Assembly: GCF_004339665.1 (NCBI RefSeq)
Contig: NZ_SMMU01000031.1
Span: 1-38,149, forward strand
Source of the DNA: Azotobacter chroococcum
Lineage (GTDB): Bacteria; Pseudomonadota; Gammaproteobacteria; Pseudomonadales; Pseudomonadaceae
Direction of reading: 5' to 3'
DNA length: 38,149 bases
Shown here: one piece after another, positions 28,863 through 38,149 of the stretch
How the letters are laid out: each line of letters begins with the position of its first letter
Position numbering within the stretch: position 1 is the first letter of the stretch
Program-made: the position numbers and the translations under genes
Notes under the pieces: model-generated
Database searches by the model: none
What the model was told of the DNA's origin: nothing
What the model saw: only the letters and a program-made list of their open reading frames with translations

Positions 28863-29411
28863 CTACGACCCGGTCGGCAATGCGGGAAAGGCCCGGCTCA
28901 GCGCCGGCGGGGTCAGCTGCGCGCCGCGCCAGTGGAAGGAAACCGGCCACAACACCTGCTCGATCCGCGCTTCCTGCCACAGTTCGGCGAAGGTACGCCG
29001 TGCGCCCGGATGGCGCCGCTCCGGCACCAGCAGCGCCAGCGGCCAGAGCACGAAGGCGTTCTTCAGGATTTCCGGGCGCGGCAGCAGCAGACCGTCGAAG
29101 TTGCCGACCTTGTCGCCGTACATCAGCACGTCGATATCCAGCGGCAGTCCCTTGCGTTCCGGCGCATAGCGGCCATTGTCGGCCTCGATGAACTTGAGCC
29201 GGCGGTCCAGCTCGATCAGCGGCAGGTCGGCCTGCCCGGCCACCACCAGATTGTAGAAGGGACCGCTCCTGATCCCCACCGGCAGGCTCTCGAACACCGG
29301 CGAGCAGCGCATGTCCTGCAGCAGGCCGGACAGCGCCTCAAGGCCGGCGGTGAGGTGGGCGACACGCTCGATATTGCTGCCGAGCCCGAGCAGCACAGGA
29401 GTCAGCGACAT
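28863..29411 (-). CDS. folK: HPPK: 2-amino-4-hydroxy-6-hydroxymethyldihydropteridine diphosphokinase
   Basis: A 182-residue cytosolic enzyme adding pyrophosphate to the pterin precursor of folate. LLGLGSNIERVAHL at the start, SPVFES and RKGLPLDIDVLMYG (Mg-binding Asp-x-Asp) are typical. Its ATG at 29411 lies inside the folB tail, so the two are overlapped and co-transcribed. The C-terminal 20 residues extend beyond the usual HPPK core. Confidence 0.94.
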   Translation of the reverse strand: MSLTPVLLGLGSNIERVAHLTAGLEALSGLLQDMRCSPVFESLPVGIRSGPFYNLVVAGQADLPLIELDRRLKFIEADNGRYAPERKGLPLDIDVLMYGDKVGNFDGLLLPRPEILKNAFVLWPLALLVPERRHPGARRTFAELWQEARIEQVLWPVSFHWRGAQLTPPALSRAFPALPTGS

Positions 29412-29755
29412 CCGCGCTCGATCTCCACGCCGACGCCGGCAGCCGCGGGAACGGCGCCCGGCTTGGTCAGCCGCAGGCGCAGCCAGGCAATCCCGAACTC
29501 GGCCATCAGCACGCCGGCCAGGCGCTCGGCGAAGGTTTCCACCAGCTGAAAGCGCGCCTCGCCGGCGAAGGCCTGGATGCGCGCCGCCACCGCCGCATAG
29601 TCGAGCGCGCAGGCCAGCTCGTCCCCGGCGGCAGGCGCCCGGACATCCCAGCCGCACTCCAGGTCCAGCCGCAGGCACTGGCGGATGCCGCGCTCCCAGT
29701 CGTACACGCCGATGACGGTGTCGACTTCCAGACCCTCGATAAACACTTTGTCCAA
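29402..29755 (-). CDS. folB: Dihydroneopterin aldolase
   Basis: A 117-residue enzyme of folate synthesis that splits dihydroneopterin and feeds Fol[21 protein letters not shown] is the family start (Tyr and Glu of the active site), and [19 protein letters not shown] its end with the catalytic Lys. Three starts are possible: GTG at 29767, ATG at 29761 and TTG at 29755. The TTG is preferred because GGAG lies exactly five bases before it and the protein then starts like its family; the ATG would touch that GGAG. It overlaps folK by 10 bp and is divergent from plsY. Confidence 0.9.
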   Translation of the reverse strand: MDKVFIEGLEVDTVIGVYDWERGIRQCLRLDLECGWDVRAPAAGDELACALDYAAVAARIQAFAGEARFQLVETFAERLAGVLMAEFGIAWLRLRLTKPGAVPAAAGVGVEIERGCR

Positions 29756-29820
29756 ATTCATCTCCACGCAGGGCGCCGGGCCCCGCTAGAATCGAGGCGC
29801 CCTCACCCCGGATGGATCCC

Positions 29821-30390
29821 ATGTTCTGGCTGCTGGCGATCCTCGCCTACCTGCTCGGCTCGCTGTCCTTCGCCATCCTGCTCAGCCGCCTGAGCGGCCG
29901 CCCGGACCCGCGCGCCTGCGGCTCGGGCAATCCCGGCACCACCAACATGCTGCGCCTCGCCGGCAAGCGGATAGCAGCGCTCACCCTGCTCGGCGATCTG
30001 TGCAAGGGCCTGCTGCCGGTGCTGATCGCCCAGCATGCCGGCCTCGGCATCCAGCAGCAGGCCTGGGTCGGCCTGGCCGCGGTACTCGGCCATCTGTATC
30101 CCCTGTATTTCAACTTCCGCGGCGGCAAGGGCGTGGCCACCGCCGCCGGAATGCTGCTGGGCCTCTATCCACCGGCGGTGCTGCCGGCGGTCGCCGCCTG
30201 GCTGCTGGTTTTCGCCCTCACCCGTACCAGCTCCCTCGCCGCCCTGACCGCCATTCCGTTCTGCCTGCCGCTGCTGGCCTGGCGGCAGCCCGAGGCCCTG
30301 TTGCCGATGCTGCTGCTCTACGGCGTGATCGTCTGGCGCCATCGCCGCAACCTGCTTGACCTGTTCGCCGGCCGGGAGCGGCATTTCTGA
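29821..30390 (+). CDS. plsY: Acyl-phosphate:glycerol-3-phosphate acyltransferase
   Basis: A 189-residue inner-membrane enzyme making lysophosphatidic acid, the first step of phospholipid synthesis. It has five to seven hydrophobic segments; [12 protein letters not shown] and [15 protein letters not shown] are the conserved loops for acyl phosphate and glycerol phosphate. The start [13 protein letters not shown] is chosen over an ATG three codons upstream, with a GGAT ribosome-site-like sequence before it. Convergent with tsaD. Confidence 0.93.
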   Translation: MFWLLAILAYLLGSLSFAILLSRLSGRPDPRACGSGNPGTTNMLRLAGKRIAALTLLGDLCKGLLPVLIAQHAGLGIQQQAWVGLAAVLGHLYPLYFNFRGGKGVATAAGMLLGLYPPAVLPAVAAWLLVFALTRTSSLAALTAIPFCLPLLAWRQPEALLPMLLLYGVIVWRHRRNLLDLFAGRERHF

Positions 30391-30405
30391 CGCGACGCCG
30401 CCGGT

Positions 30406-31431
30406 TCAGAGCGCCGGCAGGCTCTCCATCGGCCAGCGTGCATGGACCTGGATCGCCGGCCCGTCCTGCTGGCCGGCGAGCAGACGCTGGCAGCCGGCAT
30501 AGGCGATCATCGCGCCGTTGTCGGTGCAGAAGCGCGGCCGCGCGTAGAACACTTGGCCATCCAGCTCGCCGAGCATCTGCTCCAAGGCCGAACGCAGCGC
30601 CTGGTTGGCGCTCACCCCGCCGGCGATCACCAGACGCTTGAGGCCGGTCTGCTTCAGCGCCCGCCGGCACTTGATGATCAGCGTCTCCACCACCGCCTGC
30701 TGGAAGGCCAGGGCGATGTCGCGGCGCGACTGCTCGCCGTCGTCGCCGCCTGCCTGGCAGTGCTGCCAGGTATTCAGGGCGAAGGTCTTGAGACCGCTGA
30801 AGCTGAACGCCAGGCCGGGCCGGTCGGTCATCGGCCGCGGGAAGACAAAGCGCCCCGGCCGGCCATCCTGCGCCAGGCGGGCGATCTCCGGCCCGCCGGG
30901 ATAGCCGAGGCCGAGCAGCTTGGCAGTCTTGTCGAAAGCCTCGCCGGCGGCGTCGTCCAGCGACTCGCCGAGCAGCTGGTAGCGGCCGATGCCGTCGACC
31001 TGCACCAGCTGGGTATGCCCGCCGGAAACCAGCAGGGCGACGAAGGGAAACTGCGGCGGCCGCTCTTCCAGCATCGGCGCCAGCAGATGGCCTTCCATGT
31101 GGTGCACGCCGAGCGCCGGAATCCCCCAGGCCAGCGCCAGCGCCTGGGCGCAGGAAGCGCCGACCAGCAGCGCGCCGACCAGGCCGGGGCCGGCGGTATA
31201 GGCGATGCCGTCGATGTCCCCGGCGCGGCAGCCGGACTCGTCAAGCACCTGACGCAACAGCGGCAGCATGCGCTTGACGTGATCCCGCGAGGCCAGCTCG
31301 GGCACCACCCCACCATAGATGCGGTGCAGATCGATCTGGCTGAACAGCGCATCGGCCAGGAGGCCGCGCTCGCTGTCGTAAAGCGCGACGCCGGTTTCGT
31401 CGCAGGAGGTTTCCAGCCCCAGAACGAGCAT
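30406..31431 (-). CDS. tsaD: tRNA threonylcarbamoyladenosine synthase catalytic subunit TsaD
   Basis: A 341-residue protein that, with TsaB and TsaE, moves threonylcarbamoyl onto A37 of tRNAs reading ANN codons. The start [19 protein letters not shown] and the metal-binding [11 protein letters not shown] (two His), [10 protein letters not shown] and [10 protein letters not shown] are diagnostic. The upstream frame to 31614 has no support. It is divergent from rpsU, as in many bacteria. Confidence 0.96.
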   Translation of the reverse strand: MLVLGLETSCDETGVALYDSERGLLADALFSQIDLHRIYGGVVPELASRDHVKRMLPLLRQVLDESGCRAGDIDGIAYTAGPGLVGALLVGASCAQALALAWGIPALGVHHMEGHLLAPMLEERPPQFPFVALLVSGGHTQLVQVDGIGRYQLLGESLDDAAGEAFDKTAKLLGLGYPGGPEIARLAQDGRPGRFVFPRPMTDRPGLAFSFSGLKTFALNTWQHCQAGGDDGEQSRRDIALAFQQAVVETLIIKCRRALKQTGLKRLVIAGGVSANQALRSALEQMLGELDGQVFYARPRFCTDNGAMIAYAGCQRLLAGQQDGPAIQVHARWPMESLPAL

Positions 31432-31519
31432 GGGTTCGACCTTTATTAGCCAGGAAAATCGAGGGGCGCATGATAATCGCCGACCACCCCGCAGACCAGC
31501 GCTTTTCGAGCCGCGGGCT

Positions 31520-31549
31520 TTGCATTGGCCACGGCAAATGAGGTAACAT
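31520..31549 (+). promoter_or_regulatory. Candidate promoter of rpsU-dnaG-rpoD
   Basis: TTGCAT (31520-31525) and TAACAT (31544-31549) are 18 bp apart, about 84 bp before rpsU. The match to sigma-70 consensus is moderate. The rest of the 201-bp gap to tsaD holds no gene. Confidence 0.4.
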
Positions 31550-31632
31550 CCGCAGCCCTTGAGAATCGACGTTCTCCCGAGCCGAGTCCGGAGAGGGCGT
31601 TCACCACCGGTCAATAGTTAAGGTAGCCCTGG

Positions 31633-31848
31633 ATGCCCGCCGTCAAAGTTAAAGAGAACGAACCCTTCGACGTAGCCCTGCGTCGCTTCAAGCGCTCCTG
31701 CGAAAAAGCCGGCGTTCTGGCCGAAGTTCGCAGCCGCGAGTTCTACGAGAAGCCCACTTCCGAGCGCAAGCGCAAGGCCGCCGCCGCCGTCAAGCGCCAC
31801 GCCAAGAAAGTGCAGCGCGAGCAGCGCCGCCGCGAGCGCCTGTACTAA
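31633..31848 (+). CDS. rpsU: 30S ribosomal protein S21
   Basis: A 71-residue very basic protein, [20 protein letters not shown] at the start and an Arg/Lys-rich end. S21 helps mRNA binding by the 30S subunit. It leads the rpsU-dnaG-rpoD macromolecular synthesis operon and is followed by an intrinsic terminator that lowers downstream read-through, as in E. coli. Confidence 0.98.
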   Translation: MPAVKVKENEPFDVALRRFKRSCEKAGVLAEVRSREFYEKPTSERKRKAAAAVKRHAKKVQREQRRRERLY

Positions 31849-31875
31849 GCTGCAGCAACGCTTCGCCGCTCCTGG

Positions 31876-31902
31876 AAAGCCCGGTCGAAAACCGGGCTTT
31901 TT
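31876..31902 (+). terminator. Intrinsic terminator between rpsU and dnaG
   Basis: aaagcccggt (31876-31885) and accgggcttt (31891-31900) form a ten-pair stem followed by a run of five T. In the E. coli operon a partial terminator lies at the same place, keeping primase much scarcer than S21. Confidence 0.85.
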
Positions 31903-31945
31903 GCATTTCCGGAGCCACCCGGCACCCGCCCGAACCGGAAACCCC

Positions 31946-33871
31946 ATGGCCGGACTGATCCCCCAAGGCTTCATCGACGACCTGCTGAACCGCACCGACA
32001 TCGTCGAGGTGGTCGGCTCGCGCGTCCAGCTGAAGAAGACCGGCAAGAACTACAGCGCCTGCTGCCCCTTCCACCAGGAAAAGACCCCCTCCTTCACCGT
32101 CAGCCCGGACAAGCAGTTCTACTACTGCTTTGGCTGCGGCGCCGGCGGCAACGCGCTGGGTTTTCTCATGGACCACGACCACCTGGAGTTCCCCCAGGCG
32201 GTCGAGGAGCTGGCCAAGCGCGCCGGCCTCGAGGTGCCCCGCGAGGAACGCGGCGGCGACCGGCAGCCGCGCCAGAGCGTCGACTCGCCGCTCTATCCGC
32301 TGCTGGCTGCCGCCGCCGACTACTACCGCCAGGCCCTGAAGAGCCATCCGGCGCGCCAGGCCGCCGTCGACTACCTGAAAGGGCGCGGCCTGTCCGGCAT
32401 CATCGCCCGCGACTTCGCCCTCGGCTTCGCCCCGCCCGGCTGGGACAACCTGTTCAAGCATCTGGGCGGCGACGCCCTGCAGCAGAAGGCGATGATCGAC
32501 GCGGGCCTTTTGATCGAGAACGCCGAGACCGGCAAGCGCTACGACCGCTTCCGCGACCGGGTGATCTTCCCGATCCGCGACAGCCGCGGCCGGGTCATCG
32601 CCTTCGGCGGCCGGGTGCTCGGCGACGACAAGCCGAAGTACCTGAACTCCCCGGAAACCCCGGTGTTCCACAAGGGCCAGGAACTCTACGGCCTGTTCGA
32701 GGCGCGCCGGCACAACCGCGACCTCGACGAGATCATCGTGGTCGAGGGCTACATGGACGTCATCGCCCTGGCCCAGCAGGGCCTGCGCAACGCGGTGGCG
32801 ACCCTCGGCACCGCCACCAGCGAGGAGCACCTCAAGCGCCTGTTCCGCCTGGTGCCCAGCGTGCTGTTCTGCTTCGACGGCGACCAGGCCGGACGCAAGG
32901 CCGCCTGGCGCGCCCTCGAGGCCACCCTGCCAAGCCTGCAGGACGGCCGCCGGGCGCGCTTCCTGTTCCTGCCCGAGGGCGAAGACCCGGACAGCCTGGT
33001 GCGCGCCGAAGGCCGCGAGGCCTTCCTCGCCCGCCTGGAGCAGCAGGCCCGGCCGCTGGCCGACTACTTCTTCCAGCAACTGGCCGAGGAAGCCGATCCG
33101 CGCAGCCTGGAGGGCAAGGCCCACCTGGCGACCCTCGCCGCCCCGCTGATCGAGAGGGTTCCCGGCGCCAACCTGCGCACCCTGATGCGCCAGCGCCTCG
33201 CCGAGATCACCGGACTGAGCGGCATCGTCCCGACGCCCACGGCCGGCCAGACTCCGGGCGAGCATCCGCCACACGCGGAAGATGCCTACTACCAGACCGA
33301 GCCCAGCCACGCCGACTACCCGGACCTCGCCGACCCCGGGCGTCCTGCCCGCGGCAAGGGCCAGTGGAAGGAGCCAGGGCGCAACGGCTACCGGAAAGGC
33401 CGCGGCGACTTCCCGGCACGACCGCGCACCGCAGTCAGCGTCGAGCCGCCCAACCTGAGCGCCCTGCGCACCCTGCTGCAGCATCCGCAACTGGCGCAGA
33501 AGGTCGCCGATGCCAGCCATTTCGCCAGCGAGGACGACACCTACGCCCAGTTGCTGGTCGCCCTGCTCGAGGCCCTGCAGAAAAACCCGCACAGCAGCAG
33601 CCTGCAACTGATCGCCCGCTGGCACGGCACCGAACAGGGCCGACTGCTGCGCGCCCTGGCGGAAAAGGAATGGCTGATTTCGACGGACAACCTTGAACAA
33701 CAGTTTTTCGACACTATAAATACATTAGCGGCACGGCAGCGCGAGCGTGGTATCGAACAACTGCTTCGCAAAGCCCGCCAGAGCGAATTGAGCGCAGAAG
33801 AGAAGGCTCGCCTGCGCGACCTGCTCAGCCGCCACGCATCCCCCGCCCCCCCGACCTCAACTGGCGCGTAA
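31946..33871 (+). CDS. dnaG: DNA primase
   Basis: A 641-residue primase making RNA primers at the replication fork. The N-terminal zinc-binding domain has CCPFHQEKTPSF and YYCFGCGAGG; the TOPRIM core has EIIVVEGYMDVIAL and FCFDGDQAGRKAAWRA; the C-terminal third is the DnaB-interacting domain after a Pro/Gly-rich linker (about residues 430-500). The ATG at 31946 (MAGLIPQGFIDDLL) is preferred to an upstream in-frame start that overlaps the terminator. Confidence 0.97.
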   Translation: MAGLIPQGFIDDLLNRTDIVEVVGSRVQLKKTGKNYSACCPFHQEKTPSFTVSPDKQFYYCFGCGAGGNALGFLMDHDHLEFPQAVEELAKRAGLEVPREERGGDRQPRQSVDSPLYPLLAAAADYYRQALKSHPARQAAVDYLKGRGLSGIIARDFALGFAPPGWDNLFKHLGGDALQQKAMIDAGLLIENAETGKRYDRFRDRVIFPIRDSRGRVIAFGGRVLGDDKPKYLNSPETPVFHKGQELYGLFEARRHNRDLDEIIVVEGYMDVIALAQQGLRNAVATLGTATSEEHLKRLFRLVPSVLFCFDGDQAGRKAAWRALEATLPSLQDGRRARFLFLPEGEDPDSLVRAEGREAFLARLEQQARPLADYFFQQLAEEADPRSLEGKAHLATLAAPLIERVPGANLRTLMRQRLAEITGLSGIVPTPTAGQTPGEHPPHAEDAYYQTEPSHADYPDLADPGRPARGKGQWKEPGRNGYRKGRGDFPARPRTAVSVEPPNLSALRTLLQHPQLAQKVADASHFASEDDTYAQLLVALLEALQKNPHSSSLQLIARWHGTEQGRLLRALAEKEWLISTDNLEQQFFDTINTLAARQRERGIEQLLRKARQSELSAEEKARLRDLLSRHASPAPPTSTGA

Positions 33872-33885
33872 GGTCAAGCATCGGC

Positions 33886-33891
33886 TATAAT
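33886..33891 (+). promoter_or_regulatory. Likely rpoD promoter (-10 TATAAT)
   Basis: A perfect TATAAT -10 lies 44 bp upstream of the rpoD start, 14 bp past the dnaG stop. No consensus -35 is seen at 17 bp. An internal promoter here would let rpoD be expressed apart from dnaG. Confidence 0.5.
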
Positions 33892-33935
33892 ATTCAGCTT
33901 TTCAGCCCGCCAGAACATTCAGTGGATAGGGTGTC

Positions 33936-35795
<1,860 letters not shown>

Positions 35796-35796
35796 C

Positions 35797-35830
35797 AGCA
35801 AGACCCCCGGCCCGCCGGGGGTCTTGCTTT
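35797..35830 (+). terminator. Strong intrinsic terminator of rpoD
   Basis: A 14-pair perfect stem (35797-35810 with 35815-35828), CCCG loop, and a T run. It begins two bases after the rpoD stop. Confidence 0.92.
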
Positions 35831-35859
35831 CCAGCTGTCGGCCGGACAGCGGACACCCT

Positions 35860-35865
35860 TATACT
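35860..35865 (+). promoter_or_regulatory. Probable -10 element of the cooA-like gene
   Basis: TATACT matches the -10 consensus at five of six positions, 33 bp before the ATG. The -35 is weak (CTGTCG at 35835-35840). Nearby TGTC and GACA words are not spaced as a CooA site, so autoregulation is not supported. Confidence 0.45.
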
Positions 35866-35898
35866 GAGAGCCTGCGCAGCCCCCAACGACACGACGCC

Positions 35899-36549
35899 AT
35901 GCACGGACCCGACGCCAGCAACCTGCTCGAACGCCTGGATGCGCTCACCCAGGCCGCCCTGCTGCAGGGTTTCCACCAGCGCCAGCTGGTCGAAGGCGAA
36001 CTGCTCGGCAGCCCGAACGGCGAGCGCGACAGCGTGTTCATCGTGCGCAGCGGGCGCATCCGGGTATTCCTCGCCTTCGAGGACAAGGAATACACCCTCA
36101 CCTTCCTCGAAGCCGGCGGCATCTACAGCACCCACAGCCAGGCCTATGTCCAGGCCGTGCGCCCGAGCGAGGTGCTGATGGGCGACACCGTGCAAACGAT
36201 GGCCACCCTCCGCTCGCTGCCGAGCGCCGTGCCGGCGATCATCCGCGTGCTCGGCGCCACCCTCGACAACTGCATGCGCATCATCGAGGACCTCGCCTTC
36301 CGCGACGTCGAGGGCCGCCTGGCGCGCTTCCTCGACGGCATGCTGGCGCGCAAGGGCCGTCCCCACCAGGGCAGCCTGCGCCTCGAGCTGGACCTCAACA
36401 CCGAAGACATCGCCCAACTGCTCGGCACCACCCGCCAGACCGTCTCCTCCCTGCTCAACCGGATGGCCCGCGAAGGCATCCTCAGCCGCGCCGGCAACGG
36501 CGTCTTCGACATCCACGACGCCGAACGCCTGCGCGCCCGCAGCCAGTAG
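35899..36549 (+). CDS. cooA: Crp/Fnr-family regulator, CooA-like (heme CO sensor)
   Basis: A 216-residue protein with an effector domain (residues 15-120), a dimerisation helix (about 108-135) and a C-terminal helix-turn-helix ([20 protein letters not shown]). It lacks the N-terminal Cys cluster of Fnr/Anr. Resemblance to CooA is close, recalled from memory: [24 protein letters not shown], the shared His (His79, matching the heme ligand His77 of Rhodospirillum CooA), and the [18 protein letters not shown] dimer helix. At the position of ligand Cys75 there is Ser77. The recognition helix RQTVSSLLN is similar to CooA's RQTTSTALN. The downstream cowN gene and a CooA-type operator support CO sensing. 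The upstream in-frame start at 35824 overlaps the terminator and is rejected. Confidence 0.82.
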   Translation: MHGPDASNLLERLDALTQAALLQGFHQRQLVEGELLGSPNGERDSVFIVRSGRIRVFLAFEDKEYTLTFLEAGGIYSTHSQAYVQAVRPSEVLMGDTVQTMATLRSLPSAVPAIIRVLGATLDNCMRIIEDLAFRDVEGRLARFLDGMLARKGRPHQGSLRLELDLNTEDIAQLLGTTRQTVSSLLNRMAREGILSRAGNGVFDIHDAERLRARSQ

Positions 36550-36566
36550 CCAGTAGCCGGGCAAGC

Positions 36567-36582
36567 TGTCTGCTGGCTGACA
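36567..36582 (+). promoter_or_regulatory. CooA-type operator upstream of cowN
   Basis: TGTCTGCTGGCTGACA matches the CooA site TGTCR-N6-YGACA at the TGTC and GACA half-sites (TGTC-N8-GACA). The dyad centre, 36574.5, is 41.5 bp before the predicted cowN start near 36616, the class II activator position. A wider repeat, GCTGTCTG (36565-36572) with CAGACAGC (36581-36588), surrounds it and may also form a small hairpin. CO control of cowN by CooA or RcoM is known in other nitrogen fixers; here it is inferred from the motif and spacing. Confidence 0.72.
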
Positions 36583-36603
36583 GACAGCCCTCCCCCCGCT
36601 TTC

Positions 36604-36939
<336 letters not shown>

Positions 36940-36970
36940 TCGCGCCGTGAAACCGGTTCGCAACGAATGC

Positions 36971-37021
36971 CGGCTTTTCCGCTCCCGTCGCTTGGCGCGG
37001 GCGGAAAGCCGCCGCTATAAT
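36971..37021 (+). promoter_or_regulatory. Hairpin after cowN and promoter of the tRNA gene
   Basis: An imperfect hairpin (GGCTTT-CCG-CCCG with CGGG-CGG-AAAGCC, 36972-37010) probably ends cowN transcription. Overlapping it, TTGGCG (36992-36997) and TATAAT (37016-37021), 18 bp apart, form a good sigma-70 promoter starting about 9 bp before the tRNA. Confidence 0.65.
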
Positions 37022-37036
37022 CCGCCGGCCTTCTGG

Positions 37037-37113
37037 GGGCCTGTAGCTCAGTCGGTTAGAGCAGAGGACTCATAATCCTTTGGTCCAGGGTTCGAGTCCC
37101 TGCGGGCCCACCA
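37037..37113 (+). tRNA. tRNA with CAT anticodon (Ile2 likely, or elongator Met)
   Basis: A complete 77-base tRNA with encoded CCA. Acceptor GGGCCTG pairs with CGGGCCC; the D arm has AGCTCAGTCGGTTAGAGC, the anticodon arm GGACTCATAATCC (CAT at 37071-37073) and the T arm CAGGG-TTCGAGT-CCCTG. The pairs C4-G69 and C5-G68 are those that TilS uses to pick tRNA-Ile2 in E. coli, favouring the isoleucine identity in which C34 is changed to lysidine. An elongator Met tRNA cannot be excluded. It is not an initiator, which has different stem bases. Confidence 0.93.
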
Positions 37114-37382
37114 ATTAAATCAAAGGATTGTGCTCTTGGCTTTTCCTTAAGGAGCCCACGGGTTAACACCAAAGCCGGATTTCCGTTGTTCATGGGCACC
37201 AGCCGCTCAACAAGCCTTTCATACAGCGCGACCATCCCATCTGCACTCGGTCATCACCTTCGTCGGTAGTACCGTCAAGACGCCCATGCTGGCCAACGAG
37301 ACCGAGGGGGCGCTCTGCGTCGCGGTGGACTCGGCAGCGTCCGGCGTCGGGTCCTACGCAGGAGTATGGAAATCATCTGAAA
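37114..37382. other. Decayed accessory DNA after the tRNA
   Basis: 269 bp with no convincing gene. No copy of the tRNA 3' end was seen further on, so no attachment-site pair is claimed. The composition is less GC-rich than the core and it leads into a broken Fic-family gene, consistent with island-type debris beside a tRNA. Confidence 0.5.
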
Positions 37383-38067
37383 TGCATCGGCTTCGCTTCT
37401 AGATATTCAGTCCCACCATGTGGTGGCCTGGAGCAGCAGTTGGCCGCCTTCCTCGACTGGTTCGAGGCTAGCCGCAGCGATAGCGGCCTCAACCCGCTGC
37501 TGCGCGCCGGTATCGCGCATTTCTGGTTCGCCACCCTGCACCCTTTCGACGACGGCACTGGTCGCCTGACCCGCGCCATCACCGACCTAGCGCAGGCCCA
37601 GGCCGAGCGGCACGATCCGCTTCCATACCATGTCGGCCAGCATTCTCGACGACCGCCGGGGTTATTACCGTATCCTCGAAAGCAGCCAGAAAGGCACCGT
37701 CGATATCACCGACTGGCTCGACTGGTTCCTGCAGACACTCCTGCGCAGCCTGCAGCAGGCCCTGCAACGCATCGACCGCATACTCGGCAAGGTGCGCTTC
37801 TCGCTGCAACACCGCCAGCAGGTGCTGTCCGCCGAGCAGAGCAAGGTGCTCAACCGTCTGCTCGACGGCGGCGAGAAGGGCTTCAATGAGGGCATCAGCG
37901 CTGCTCAGTACCAGGCGGTGGCCAGGGTCTCCAAGGCCCGCCCCCGTCACCTAGCCGACCTGCTCGACAAGGGCTGCCTCGTCCGTCTGCCCGGCGGCAG
38001 GCGCAGCACCCGTTACCAGATCAACTGGTCCGCATCCGCCATGGCCAATACACGCCTAGTGTTATGA
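37383..38067 (+). pseudogene. Broken Fic-family protein gene
   Basis: One frame (from about 37428) encodes LEQQLAAFLDWFEASRSDSG and the complete Fic active-site motif HPFDDGTGRLTR (residues H-P-F-x-D-G-x-G-R), the catalytic loop for AMP transfer. After about 37620 the expected continuation is found one frame over: MSASILDDRRGYYRILESSQ, then SLQQALQRIDRILGKVRFSL and an HTH-like tail LADLLDKGCLVRLPGGR. A frameshift between 37605 and 37630 thus divides the gene, and the N-terminal domain expected upstream of the Fic core is missing. Fic proteins often AMPylate targets or act as toxins; this copy is very likely inactive. It ends at a possible IS630-type element. Confidence 0.8.
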
Positions 38068-38149
38068 CACAGCTAAATCTGCGTCATGCATAATGTCGGC
38101 ATGGAACATTACAGAATCATCCTCAGTCCTCAAGAAAGAGCGCGGTTGC
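38056..38149 (+). mobile_element. Left end of an IS630-family element (cut by window edge)
   Basis: Just beyond the Fic frame, TGACACAG (38065-38072) and CTGCGTCA (38079-38086) form a near-perfect inverted repeat, then an ATG starts a transposase-like frame. The exact outer end is uncertain; CTAG at 38056-38059 could hold the TA target of IS630 elements. Confidence 0.45.
38101..38149 (+). CDS. Start of an IS630-type transposase (partial)
   Basis: The first 16 codons, MEHYRIILSPQERARL, match the usual beginning of IS630-family transposases (YRV-LSPEER-type). The gene continues past the window. Identification rests on a very short stretch. Confidence 0.5.
   Translation, partial: MEHYRIILSPQERARL

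Noticed and set aside
35836-35856. CooA site in front of the cooA-like gene itself
   Set aside because: TGTC and GACA words occur but are 5 or 12 bases apart instead of 8.
37114-38149. Attachment-site repeat of the tRNA 3' end
   Set aside because: No second copy of the tRNA terminal sequence was found in the window; the other edge may lie beyond it.

Overview
The window is a GC-rich chromosomal segment of a Pseudomonadaceae-type gammaproteobacterium. The order trpE/gph/rpe, djlA-like/murU/amgK // lptD/surA/pdxA/ksgA/apaG/apaH/glpE, prkA/yeaH/ycgB, cca, folK/folB // plsY, tsaD // rpsU/dnaG/rpoD, tRNA(CAT) is the familiar Pseudomonas/Azotobacter backbone. A probable CooA-type CO sensor next to cowN (nitrogenase protection against CO) suggests a nitrogen fixer, so Azotobacter or a diazotrophic relative is the best guess. 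This is inferred from sequence recognition only.

Layout. (1) 1-5443: trpE on the minus strand with a small Trp-rich leader peptide and a possible attenuator. Upstream of the leader lies a lone group II intron domain V, then an accessory pair (NAD(P)H:quinone-type oxidoreductase and divergent LysR regulator) that separates trpE from gph-rpe. (2) 5544-9413: gabT-like aminotransferase, a DnaJ/TerB protein, and the MurU/AmgK cell-wall recycling pair, all on the minus strand. (3) 9546-17175: a dense plus-strand run for outer-membrane assembly (lptD, surA), pyridoxal phosphate synthesis (pdxA), 16S rRNA dimethylation (ksgA), apaG, apaH and glpE. (4) 17391-22391: a sigma-54-type promoter followed by prkA-yeaH-ycgB, a conserved stress/starvation module. 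(5) 22547-28851: cca, then an AT-rich promoter region and a four-gene sulfide-oxidation-like cassette: persulfide dioxygenase, a phosphatase-like/SQR-type fusion carrying an in-frame premature TGA, a SulP transporter and a rhodanese. (6) 28863-35795: folate genes, plsY, tsaD and the macromolecular synthesis operon rpsU-dnaG-rpoD. (7) 35860-36939: cooA-like gene and cowN, with a CooA-type operator centred 41.5 bp before the predicted cowN start site. (8) 37037-38149: tRNA(CAT), then a decayed accessory stretch with a broken Fic-family gene and the start of an IS630-type transposase cut by the window edge.

The most notable items are the CooA-CowN module with its operator, the premature stop in the sulfide-oxidation fusion gene, the orphan intron domain V between the inserted cassette and trpE, and the sigma-54 promoter ahead of prkA. 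Most genes belong to known families; the unusual parts are their arrangement, control sites and lesions.
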